A stretch of DNA of 14,362 nucleotides from an uncultured Lachnospiraceae bacterium (lineage in GTDB: Bacteria > Bacillota > Clostridia > Lachnospirales > Lachnospiraceae), in NCBI GenBank assembly GCA_949283905.1, contig CASDUB010000188.1, positions 1-14,362 of the forward strand, given 5' to 3'. The notes under the pieces were generated by a model. It searched no databases. It was not told where the DNA came from and worked only from the letters and a program-made list of their open reading frames with translations. The position numbers and the translations under genes are program-made. This document shows, in pieces, positions 1-6,863 of the stretch (positions within the stretch are counted from its first letter, which is position 1; the number at the start of each line of letters is the position of its first letter).

Positions 1-537
1 AGCGCCGCCGACCATAATGCGAACTTTATCACGAATGCCTTTTTCTTCAAATGCCTTGATAGTAGATTCCATTGAAGGCATCGTTGTTGTAAGGAGAGCA
101 GAAAGACAAACGATCTTGGCGTCGTTTTCGATTGCGGCTTCAACAAATGCTTCCGGAGCCACGTCTACGCCGAGGTCGATAACTTCAAAGCCTTTTCCTT
201 CGAACATCATGCATACGAGATTTTTACCGATATCATGAAGGTCGCCTTTAACTGTTCCGATAACGGCTTTTCCTCTTGCTACGGCGTCTTCTCCGGCAAG
301 ATAAGGTTTAAGAACCTGAGAACCTGCATTGAGGGCGCGCGCTGCCACGAGAACCTGAGGAACAAATATCTCATTTGCTTTGAATTTTACGCCGATAATA
401 TTCATTCCGGCTAAAAGTCCTTTATCAAGGATATCTTTTGCAGGGATACCTTCGTCAATCGCCTGCTGGCAAAGTTTAGCGACATCTTTTCTCTTTCCTT
501 TTTGCAGCATTTCGCTGATTTCATCTAAAAGTGACAT
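1..537 (-). CDS. Corrinoid (cobalamin-binding) methyltransferase protein, C-terminus cut by window edge
   Basis: This is a methyl-carrying corrinoid subunit of a cytoplasmic methyltransferase system (MtaC/MtbC/MttC-like family). It would shuttle a methyl group between a substrate-specific methyltransferase and a second one acting on tetrahydrofolate or a thiol. The 179 visible residues begin MSLLDEISEML. A helical cap region (about 1-88) is followed by the Rossmann-like B12 domain. The cobalt-ligand motif GDLHDIG lies at 98-104, with His101 as the expected lower axial ligand. Ser146-x-Leu148 and the Gly177-Gly178 pair follow, as usual in the family. Family members are usually about 210 residues, so roughly 30 are missing beyond position 1. 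The start is fixed by GGAGGG at 545-550, 7 nt upstream. It is transcribed away from the regulator at 978. The methyl donor cannot be told because the partner methyltransferase is not in the window. Confidence 0.9.
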   Translation of the reverse strand, partial: MSLLDEISEMLQKGKRKDVAKLCQQAIDEGIPAKDILDKGLLAGMNIIGVKFKANEIFVPQVLVAARALNAGSQVLKPYLAGEDAVARGKAVIGTVKGDLHDIGKNLVCMMFEGKGFEVIDLGVDVAPEAFVEAAIENDAKIVCLSALLTTTMPSMESTIKAFEEKGIRDKVRIMVGGA

Positions 538-977
538 TTTTATTCCCTCCGTAAGTGTTTTCGACGATTTATGATATTGATATATTACTCATATTTCGAC
601 TTATATATTGGTAAAAAAATAACTATTTTGGTAATAACTTTACAAATTTTAAAGAAATAATTGTTTAAGCAATTTATACAATGTAAAAATTGCACAAATT
701 AAAAAATTACAGTAGTAGAAATGCTTAAAAGATAAAAAAATATTTGTAAAAATCAGATAAAATCCTTTTCAAAAAAATATAAATGTGTTATTCTTGCTTG
801 AAGAAACGGTTTTTTTTTCTGATTTATTAATGAAATTACACAAGTATATTTATAATGATGAAGAAAAATTAACTAAAGATGCAAAACGGGCGCAATTTAA
901 AAAATTAATTTTTATGTAATAAAATTGCAATATTTGAAACTGTATGTTATTATTTTTTATCGCAAAGGAGAAACAGG
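538..977. other. AT-rich divergent intergenic region
   Basis: These 440 bp separate the divergent corrinoid-protein and PucR-like genes and contain no convincing gene. They hold the ribosome binding site of the minus-strand gene (545-550) and a promoter candidate for the plus-strand gene (925-953). They also hold short repeats that could be regulator sites: TTTCGAC at 559-565 and 594-600, and TTGGTAA at 608-614 and 628-634. An inverted pair GCAATTT/AAATTGC lies at 669-675 and 687-693. I saw no cobalamin riboswitch or other structured leader. The base composition is so AT-rich that short repeats are weak evidence. Confidence 0.6.
925..953 (+). promoter_or_regulatory. Candidate sigma-A promoter for the PucR-like gene
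   Basis: TTGCAA (925-930) and TATTAT (948-953) are separated by exactly 17 bp. Transcription would start near 960, leaving a leader of only about 18 nt that carries the ribosome binding site AAAGGAG at 964-970. In such AT-rich DNA, near-consensus boxes arise by chance, so this is a candidate only. Confidence 0.5.
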
Positions 978-2069
978 ATGATATCAAATCAGATTTTGCA
1001 GAACACAATTGACGGGATCAAGAACATTTCGAGCGTAGATCTCAGCATTCTCGATACAAGCGGAAAAGTTCTTGTGTCAACAATGACAAACCCTGATAAC
1101 TATGATCAGAAAGAGGCTATAGCGTTTTCGCAGTCTCAGGCAGACGCGTCTGCCATCGGTGATTGCCAGTACTTCAAAGTATATGAAGAGCGTCACCTTG
1201 AATATGTACTTATGGTTAAAGGCGGCAGTTCTGACAATTTCCTTGTAGGAAAGATGGCGGTATTCCAGATACAGGGTCTTCTTATTGCCTATAAAGAACG
1301 TTTTGATAAAGATAACTTTATTAAGAACCTTCTACTTGATAATCTTCTTTTTGTTGATATTTATAATCGTGCAAAAAGACTTCATATCGATATCGAAAAA
1401 CGTCGTATCGTCTTTATCCTTGAGAACAGCCCTGACAGAGATCAGGCTACTCTTGAAAATATCCGTATGCTTTTCGGATCAAAGAGTACTGATTTTGTAA
1501 CGGCTGTTGACGAGTCGAGCATCATTATCGTTAAGGAACTTGGCGAAAAGGATGACTATGACTATTGCGAGCAGATCGCAAAATCCATCATGGATGTTGT
1601 AGGTCAGGACGGCGATAATAATACACATATTGCTTACGGAACAATAGTAAGAGAGCTTAAAGAAGTTTCAAAATCATATAAAGAGGCTAAGATGGCTCTT
1701 GATGTAGGCAAGATATTCTCGCCTGACAAGCATATTGTCGCATACAGCGCTCTCGGCATTGGCAGACTTATCTATCAGCTTCCGATCCCGCTGTGCAAAA
1801 TGTTTATCAAAGAAATCTTTTCGAACAGAACACCGGATGATTTCGATGAAGAGACAATAGTTACTATTAATAAATTCTTTGAAAATAATCTTAATGTATC
1901 AGAAACATCAAGACAGCTTTTCATCCACAGAAACACGCTTGTTTATCGTATTGATAAACTTCAGAAGAGTACCGGTCTTGATCTCAGAGTTTTCGAGGAT
2001 GCTATTACATTTAAGATTGCTTTAATGGTTGTCCGCTATATGAAGTATATGGAGACGCTTGATTATTGA
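978..2069 (+). CDS. PucR/CdaR-type transcriptional regulator
   Basis: This is a cytoplasmic DNA-binding regulator of 363 residues. The N-terminal part (about 1-110) looks like a small sensor domain of PAS/GAF size and would bind an unknown ligand. Residues about 125-265 resemble the degenerate GGDEF-like domain of CdaR-type proteins, ending in the typical stretch IAYGTIVRELKEVSKSYKEA. Residues about 300-354 form the PucR C-terminal helix-turn-helix, with recognition helix IHRNTLVYRIDKL near 316-328. Family members control purine, sugar-diacid or amino-acid use, but the ligand cannot be deduced here. The ATG at 978 has AAAGGAG 7 nt upstream. Only 39 bp without a terminator separate it from ftsE, so it is probably cotranscribed with ftsEX. 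It is divergent from the corrinoid gene and could regulate either neighbour. The family call is firm and the target is unknown. Confidence 0.85.
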   Translation: MISNQILQNTIDGIKNISSVDLSILDTSGKVLVSTMTNPDNYDQKEAIAFSQSQADASAIGDCQYFKVYEERHLEYVLMVKGGSSDNFLVGKMAVFQIQGLLIAYKERFDKDNFIKNLLLDNLLFVDIYNRAKRLHIDIEKRRIVFILENSPDRDQATLENIRMLFGSKSTDFVTAVDESSIIIVKELGEKDDYDYCEQIAKSIMDVVGQDGDNNTHIAYGTIVRELKEVSKSYKEAKMALDVGKIFSPDKHIVAYSALGIGRLIYQLPIPLCKMFIKEIFSNRTPDDFDEETIVTINKFFENNLNVSETSRQLFIHRNTLVYRIDKLQKSTGLDLRVFEDAITFKIALMVVRYMKYMETLDY

Positions 2070-2108
2070 TCTCATGCGGACGCCGGAATAAAACTCAGGA
2101 GGAAACGT

Positions 2109-2792
2109 ATGATAACTTTAGATCATGTGAGTAAAAGTTATGAAAAAGGGCATCCTGCTCTTGACAACATTTCGCTTCACATTGACAAGGGTGAGTTCGT
2201 TTTTGTCGTTGGAGCCAGCGGTTCCGGCAAATCGACGTTTATCAAGTTACTGCTTAAAGAACTCGATCCAACAAAGGGTACGATAACAGTAAACGGAAAC
2301 GTTCTCAACAAATTACCAAGAAGAAAGATACCTAAATACAGACGAGGACTCGGAGTAGTTTTCCAGGATTTCCGTCTTCTTAAAGACAGAAATGTTTATG
2401 AAAATGTTGCGTTTGCGCAGCGTGTAATTGAAAGACCTACTTCTGTATTGAAGAAAAATGTACCGGAAGTACTTACGCTTGTCGGTCTTGCTGACAAGTA
2501 CAAATCACTTCCGAAAGAGCTTTCGGGCGGCGAGCAGCAGAGGGTTGCTCTTGCCAGAGCGCTTGTAAACAGACCTGACATTCTCCTTGCAGACGAGCCT
2601 ACAGGTAATCTCGATCCCAGAAATTCTGTAGAAATCATGAAACTTTTGGAAGAGATCAATGCGAGAGGAACAACTGTAGTTGTTGTTACTCATAACAGAG
2701 AAATCGTTAATGCGATGAAAAAACGTGTTGTTCGACTTAGGAAAGGCGTCATCATAAGCGACGAAAAAGAAGGTGTTTACGTTGAGGATTAG
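2109..2792 (+). CDS. ftsE: Cell division ATP-binding protein FtsE
   Basis: FtsE is the ABC ATPase of the FtsEX complex, which acts at the cytoplasmic face of the division site and activates peptidoglycan hydrolases outside. Its 227 residues match the family length. Visible motifs are Walker [10 protein letters not shown] (35-43), Q-loop VFQDFRLL (84-91), signature LSGGEQQR (138-145), Walker B ILLADEP (158-164) and the H-loop His195. The Q-loop sequence VFQDFRLL and the pairing with FtsX distinguish it from LolD-type ABC proteins. The ATG has AGGAGG (2097-2102) 6 nt upstream. Its 3' end overlaps the ftsX start, which is typical of this translationally coupled pair. Confidence 0.96.
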   Translation: MITLDHVSKSYEKGHPALDNISLHIDKGEFVFVVGASGSGKSTFIKLLLKELDPTKGTITVNGNVLNKLPRRKIPKYRRGLGVVFQDFRLLKDRNVYENVAFAQRVIERPTSVLKKNVPEVLTLVGLADKYKSLPKELSGGEQQRVALARALVNRPDILLADEPTGNLDPRNSVEIMKLLEEINARGTTVVVVTHNREIVNAMKKRVVRLRKGVIISDEKEGVYVED

Positions 2793-3699
2793 TACTGTAG
2801 GATACAGCGCGAAACAGGGTATAAAAAATATCGGACGTAATAAGATGTTCTCTATCGCATCGATCGCGACAATGAGCGCTTGTATATTTATGTTCGGACT
2901 GTTCTTTTCGCTTATTATGAATTTTAACTTTATCCTGAAAAACGTAGAATCAAATGTAGGTATTACGGTTTTCTTTGATGAAGGACTTGATCAGGGAACG
3001 ATCGACATTATCGGTCAGGAAATTTCAAACAGAACAGATGTTAAGTCATGCACATATGTTTCAGCCGACGAAGCGTGGGAATCATTTTCAGAGCGTTATT
3101 TCGAAGGCTATGAAGACGCAGCTGAAGGGTTTAAAAACAATCAGGACAATCCGCTTGCGAATTCCGCACATTACGAAGTGTATGTAAACGAGATAGAAGA
3201 TCAGAACGATCTTGTTTCATTTATAGAAGGACTTGATGGCGTAAGATCCGTAAATCAGTCTCAGGAAGCCACTAAAACCCTTACTACTATAAATCAGCTC
3301 GTTACTATTGTTTCACTTGTAATAATTATAATTCTTCTCATAGTATCTGTTTTCCTTATAAGCAATACAGTATCGATGGGTATTACCATAAGGCGAGAAG
3401 AAATTGCGATCATGAAATATATAGGAGCTACAAACGCTTTCGTAAGACTTCCGTTTATGCTTGAAGGTATTATCATCGGTGTCATCGGAGCGATTATTCC
3501 GCTTGTTGTTCTTTATTTCCTGTATCAGAAAGCAGTGACATATATGCTTACGCGATTCACTGTTCTGACAGATTTCATGAATGGTCTGCTTCCTGTGGAA
3601 CAGGTATTTATATGGCTTCTTCCGATCGGTATTATCCTCGGAATGGGCATAGGATTTATCGGTTCTACTGTTACAGTCAGAAAGCATTTAAAAGTTTGA
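2782..3699 (+). CDS. ftsX: Cell division membrane protein FtsX
   Basis: FtsX is the integral-membrane partner of FtsE and transmits ATP-driven changes to extracellular cell-wall hydrolases. I prefer the TTG at 2782: it gives the family-typical [13 protein letters not shown] start and has GAAGG 8 nt upstream (2769-2773). An in-frame GTG at 2773 would add three residues but has poor spacing. From the TTG there are 305 residues with the FtsX topology of four membrane segments, near 23-47, 173-198, 226-248 and 275-297. A large extracellular domain (about 50-170) lies between the first two. It overlaps ftsE by 11 nt. No hydrolase partner gene follows: a terminator ends the unit 16 nt after the stop. 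Confidence 0.95.
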   Translation: MRISTVGYSAKQGIKNIGRNKMFSIASIATMSACIFMFGLFFSLIMNFNFILKNVESNVGITVFFDEGLDQGTIDIIGQEISNRTDVKSCTYVSADEAWESFSERYFEGYEDAAEGFKNNQDNPLANSAHYEVYVNEIEDQNDLVSFIEGLDGVRSVNQSQEATKTLTTINQLVTIVSLVIIIILLIVSVFLISNTVSMGITIRREEIAIMKYIGATNAFVRLPFMLEGIIIGVIGAIIPLVVLYFLYQKAVTYMLTRFTVLTDFMNGLLPVEQVFIWLLPIGIILGMGIGFIGSTVTVRKHLKV

Positions 3700-3715
3700 T
3701 ATTTGATCTATTTTG

Positions 3716-3749
3716 GCGTGCCGCTAATGCGGCGCGCTTTTTCTTTTTT
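3716..3749 (+). terminator. Rho-independent terminator after ftsX
   Basis: GCGTGCCGC (3716-3724) and GCGGCGCGC (3729-3737) form a 9-bp GC-rich stem with one G-T wobble and a TAAT loop. A T-rich tract interrupted by one C follows (3738-3749). It closes the regulator-ftsEX unit and insulates it from the fatty acid operon. Confidence 0.93.
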
Positions 3750-3800
3750 AATCTTAAATTTAAGCAAAAATGAGTTTATAAAAAATTTATATATTTATAT

Positions 3801-3829
3801 TTGACAGGATTAAAAAGCTTTGATATATT
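3801..3829 (+). promoter_or_regulatory. Strong sigma-A promoter of the fatty acid synthesis operon
   Basis: A perfect -35 box TTGACA (3801-3806) is followed by a 17-bp spacer and TATATT (3824-3829). The 35 bp upstream (about 3766-3800) are almost pure A/T, with A- and T-tracts that could act as an UP element. Transcription should start near 3836, giving a leader of about 70 nt before acpP. The position directly after a terminator and before an 11-gene operon supports its role. Confidence 0.88.
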
Positions 3830-3838
3830 GTATGAGAA

Positions 3839-3864
3839 ATTTATCTAAGTAAATTTAGATAAAT
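3839..3864. promoter_or_regulatory. Perfect inverted repeat at the transcription start: candidate fab operator
   Basis: ATTTATCTAA (3839-3848) and TTAGATAAAT (3855-3864) are perfect 10-bp inverted arms around a 6-nt centre. The site begins just downstream of the predicted +1, where a bound dimer would block transcription. Size and symmetry suit a MarR-family dimer, and one is encoded in the same operon at 12989-13441. A hairpin role is less likely because the stem is nearly all A/T and no T-tract follows. Which protein binds it is inference. Confidence 0.55.
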
Positions 3865-3907
3865 AAATAAAGCTAAATAAATTTATAAAGCAAAGGGGAA
3901 ACAAATC

Positions 3908-4132
3908 ATGTTTGAAAAAGTAAAAGATATTATCGTTGAGATCATCAGCTGCTCAGAGGATGAGGTAACAATGGAAACAAGCCTTAAAGACGATCTTGGA
4001 ATCGACTCTCTTGATGCAATGGAGATCGCTATGTCTGTTGAAGAAAAACTTGGCGTAACTATTGCTGAAGATAAACTTGCAGAAATGGAATACGTAAAAG
4101 ATATCGTATCTTATGTAGAGGCTAACGCTTAA
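3908..4132 (+). CDS. acpP: Acyl carrier protein
   Basis: ACP is the small acidic carrier that holds growing acyl chains during type II fatty acid synthesis in the cytoplasm. Its 74 residues match the family length. The 4'-phosphopantetheine attachment motif GIDSLDAMEI is present with Ser34 as the modified residue, and the second helix is acidic as expected for enzyme docking. It is the first gene after the operon promoter. The ATG has AAAGGGG (3892-3898) 9 nt upstream. A perfect palindrome TTAATTAATTAA (4129-4140) straddles the stop codon but has no terminator features. Confidence 0.97.
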   Translation: MFEKVKDIIVEIISCSEDEVTMETSLKDDLGIDSLDAMEIAMSVEEKLGVTIAEDKLAEMEYVKDIVSYVEANA

Positions 4133-4162
4133 TTAATTAAAGCCGATTTTGGAGAAAATAAT

Positions 4163-4627
4163 ATGCAGATTGAAGAATTATTCAAAATCTGGGACAGATT
4201 TGAAAGCTCAAAGGCTACGGAATTTCTTTTTGAAGCTGACGGTCAGAAATTTTGTTTAAAAAAAGAAATCAAAGCAGCGGCGCCTGCAATACAGAGCATT
4301 GCTCAGCCTGTTGTGCAGGCGGCAGCACCTGTCTCAGCGCCTCAGACAGCAACTGAGGCAACTCCGGCAGCTTCTGATGTACAGATTTCCGGTACTCCTG
4401 TAAAAGCGCCGTTTGTCGGAACATTTTACAGAGCGGCAGCACCGGGAGAGAATCCGTTTGTTAAACTCGGACAGCGAGTAAGCAAAGGAGATGTGATTGG
4501 AATCATCGAAGCTATGAAGCTTATGAACGAGATCACAGCGCCTTGCGACGGAGTTATTACAGATATATTCGTAGAGGATGAAAAACTTGTCGAATATGAT
4601 CAGGTATTAATGAGCATAGGAGAATAA
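4163..4627 (+). CDS. accB: Acetyl-CoA carboxylase biotin carboxyl carrier protein (AccB/BCCP)
   Basis: AccB carries carboxybiotin between the biotin carboxylase and carboxyltransferase halves of acetyl-CoA carboxylase. Its 154 residues show the usual order. A short N-terminal helical domain (MQIEELFKIWDRFESS) is followed by a flexible Ala/Pro-rich linker (about 38-72). The biotinyl domain (about 78-154) carries EAMKLMNEI, with Lys119 as the expected biotinylation site; a biotin ligase elsewhere would modify it. GGAG at 4151-4154 precedes the ATG by 8 nt. It lies 30 nt after acpP and 5 nt before accC, whose ribosome binding site overlaps its last codons. Confidence 0.97.
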   Translation: MQIEELFKIWDRFESSKATEFLFEADGQKFCLKKEIKAAAPAIQSIAQPVVQAAAPVSAPQTATEATPAASDVQISGTPVKAPFVGTFYRAAAPGENPFVKLGQRVSKGDVIGIIEAMKLMNEITAPCDGVITDIFVEDEKLVEYDQVLMSIGE

Positions 4628-4632
4628 AACAT

Positions 4633-5982
4633 ATGTTCAAGAGAATTCTCATAGCTAACAGGGGTGAGATAGCATTAAGGATTATCAGATGCTGTCGTGA
4701 ATTGAATATCCAGTCGGTTGTTGTATGTTCAACAGAGGATAAGAAATCGCTCCCTGTTATGATGGCAACTCATTCTATATGCATCGGACCGGCGAAGGCA
4801 AAAGACAGTTATCTTAATCAGAATGCAATTATTGAGGCAGCAAAGAAGATGGACTGCGACGCCATACATCCGGGGTACGGATTTCTTTCCGAAAATGCTG
4901 ATTTTGCAAGAAAATGCGAAGAAAACGGTATTGTTTTCATAGGACCTTCAGGCGATATCATCGATAAAATGGGTGATAAACAGGCCGCAAGGAAACTTAT
5001 GATGGAAAATGACGTTCCTGTTGTTCCGGGATCTGCAGGATGCATAGAAACGGTTGAAGATGCGTTAAAATGGGCTGAAAAAGTCGGATATCCTGTTCTC
5101 GTTAAGGCTTCGGCAGGCGGCGGCGGAAAAGGAATGAGACGCGTTTACAGCGCTGAAGACATGAAGGCAGCATTTGATTCTGCAAAGTCAGAAGCCGAGT
5201 CTGCTTTTGGAAACGGCGATCTGTATCTTGAAAAGCTTATCATCGATCCTAGACACATAGAAGTACAGATTCTTGCAGATAAATTCGGAAATGTAGTTGA
5301 ACTCGGAGAGAGAGACTGTTCTCTTCAGAAAAACAATCAGAAACTTCTTGAAGAATCACCGGCAGTCGGAATAGATGAAAATTTAAGAGAAAAGATCAGG
5401 AAGACTGCAGTAAGGGCTGCAAAAGTCGCCGGATATTTCAGCGCAGGTACAATAGAATTTGTACTTGATAAAGACCGAAATTTTTACTTTATAGAAATGA
5501 ATACAAGAATTCAGGTAGAACATCCGGTAACGGAATGCGCTACAGGAATAGATCTTGTAAGAGAGCAAATTCTTATCGCCCTCGGCAGAAAACTTCCATT
5601 TGAGCAGAAAGATATAAAGATAAATGTTCATGCCATTGAATGCAGGATAAATGCGCTGTCTACAGGAAAGATAACGACGCTGCATCTTCCGGAAGGCTTC
5701 GGAGTCCGTGTTGAGAGCGCGTTATATGAAGGATACGAAGTAAGCCCGTATTACGATTCTATGATAGCAAAACTTATCGTATTCGGAAGCAACAGAAGAG
5801 AAGCGGTCAGAAGGCTCAGAAGAGTTCTTGAAGAGATTATAATCGACGGCGTTAAGACAAACGCTCATCTGATGTATCTTTTAACTTATAAGCCGGAATT
5901 TGTACGCGGAGGATTTGACACTTCGTACTGGAAAAAAGTCGAAGGCGAGCTTGTAAAAGAGTTGACAGAGGTTAGTAGATAA
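4633..5982 (+). CDS. accC: Acetyl-CoA carboxylase, biotin carboxylase subunit (AccC)
   Basis: AccC uses ATP and bicarbonate to carboxylate biotin on AccB, the first half-reaction of malonyl-CoA synthesis. At 449 residues it matches the stand-alone bacterial subunit rather than a pyruvate or propionyl carboxylase. Expected motifs are the N-terminal RILIANRGEIALRIIR, the ATP-grasp glycine loop GGGGKG (162-167) after Lys158, His208, Glu275, and the metal/active-site set Glu288, Asn290 and Arg292. The normally conserved segment QRRHQK or QRRNQK reads QKNNQK here (232-237), a possible lineage variant. AGGAG (4618-4622) lies in the end of accB. The stop overlaps the accD start (TAATG), so accC and accD are probably translationally coupled. 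Confidence 0.96.
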   Translation: MFKRILIANRGEIALRIIRCCRELNIQSVVVCSTEDKKSLPVMMATHSICIGPAKAKDSYLNQNAIIEAAKKMDCDAIHPGYGFLSENADFARKCEENGIVFIGPSGDIIDKMGDKQAARKLMMENDVPVVPGSAGCIETVEDALKWAEKVGYPVLVKASAGGGGKGMRRVYSAEDMKAAFDSAKSEAESAFGNGDLYLEKLIIDPRHIEVQILADKFGNVVELGERDCSLQKNNQKLLEESPAVGIDENLREKIRKTAVRAAKVAGYFSAGTIEFVLDKDRNFYFIEMNTRIQVEHPVTECATGIDLVREQILIALGRKLPFEQKDIKINVHAIECRINALSTGKITTLHLPEGFGVRVESALYEGYEVSPYYDSMIAKLIVFGSNRREAVRRLRRVLEEIIIDGVKTNAHLMYLLTYKPEFVRGGFDTSYWKKVEGELVKELTEVSR

Positions 5983-6863
5983 TGGGTATTCAGGATATAT
6001 TTGCAGATAATAAAATTAAATATAAAAAGCTTGTAGGGCTTAGAAAAAATATTACTCCGCAGGAAAGTATCGTATGCCCTAAATGCAAAAATGCTGTTGA
6101 AGAAAAACTTCTGGCAAAAAACAAGTATATCTGCGGCTATTGCGGTCATCATTTTAAAATGCCTGTCATGGACAGAATCAAAATGCTTTGTGATGAAGGC
6201 AGATTTATAGAATTTCAGAAGGATCTTACGACTAAGGATCCGATACAGTTTCCGGATTATGATAAAAAACTTCATGACGCGGCGGAAAAATCAAAATCAA
6301 AAGAAGCGGTTGTAACAGGCGTTATAGGCATAAAAGACATTACAGCCGCGATAGCTGTTATGAACAGTGATTTCCTTATGGGAAGCATGGGAACCGTAGT
6401 CGGCGAAAAAATAACGGCTCTTACAGAGTATGCGGGAAAAAAGGGACTTCCGCTTGTCATATTTACAGCCAGCGGCGGCGCCAGAATGCAGGAGGGACTT
6501 TTTTCACTGATGCAGATGGCAAAGACATCGGCTGCAATAGAAAAATATAAAGAAAAAGGCGGAATCTATATTTCATGCCTTACGAATCCTACGACAGGAG
6601 GAGTGAGCGCAAGCTTCGCTACTTTAGGAGACATTATAATAGCCGAACCTGAAGCCCTTATATGTTTTGCGGGACCGAGAGTTATCGAACAAACTATCGG
6701 ACGTTCACTTCCGCCGGGATTTCAGCGATCGGAGTTTTTGTCTGAACACGGAATGATAGATATAGTATGTGAAAGAAATAAATTAAGGGATCTTATTTAT
6801 AAAATCATTAAAATTCACACTTTAAATAATGCTGAAATAAAGAAAGGAAACGAAAATGGCTGA
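5982..6863 (+). CDS. accD: Acetyl-CoA carboxylase carboxyltransferase subunit beta (AccD)
   Basis: AccD and AccA form the heterotetrameric carboxyltransferase that moves CO2 from carboxybiotin to acetyl-CoA. The 293 residues begin with the diagnostic four-cysteine zinc ribbon: Cys32-x2-Cys35 and Cys51-x2-Cys54. The crotonase-fold carboxyltransferase domain follows, with SGGARMQEG (164-172) and NPTTGGVSASFA (202-213), which help build the oxyanion and CoA-binding site. It starts within the accC stop codon, with AGAGG at 5967-5971, and overlaps accA by 8 nt. The zinc ribbon separates it from propionyl-CoA carboxylase beta chains. Confidence 0.96.
   Translation: MGIQDIFADNKIKYKKLVGLRKNITPQESIVCPKCKNAVEEKLLAKNKYICGYCGHHFKMPVMDRIKMLCDEGRFIEFQKDLTTKDPIQFPDYDKKLHDAAEKSKSKEAVVTGVIGIKDITAAIAVMNSDFLMGSMGTVVGEKITALTEYAGKKGLPLVIFTASGGARMQEGLFSLMQMAKTSAAIEKYKEKGGIYISCLTNPTTGGVSASFATLGDIIIAEPEALICFAGPRVIEQTIGRSLPPGFQRSEFLSEHGMIDIVCERNKLRDLIYKIIKIHTLNNAEIKKGNENG

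Noticed and set aside
380..574. Plus-strand reading frames over 17-574
   Set aside because: They are shadows of the minus-strand corrinoid gene, whose reading frame carries clear family motifs.
791..818. Short inverted repeat TTCTT/AAGAA followed by a run of nine T's, like a terminator
   Set aside because: The stem is only 5 bp and A/T-rich, and no plus-strand gene lies upstream for it to end.
538..977. Possible cobalamin riboswitch before the corrinoid gene
   Set aside because: The leader is extremely AT-rich, and I found no B12-box-like sequence or GC-rich stems on the minus strand.
3313..3687. Antisense open frame of 124 codons inside ftsX
   Set aside because: It has low-complexity composition with no recognisable domain or ribosome binding site, and it lies within a well-supported membrane protein gene.
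4129..4140. Perfect palindrome TTAATTAATTAA across the acpP stop
   Set aside because: It is pure A/T with no T-tract or GC stem; it is too weak to be an attenuator and is likely chance.
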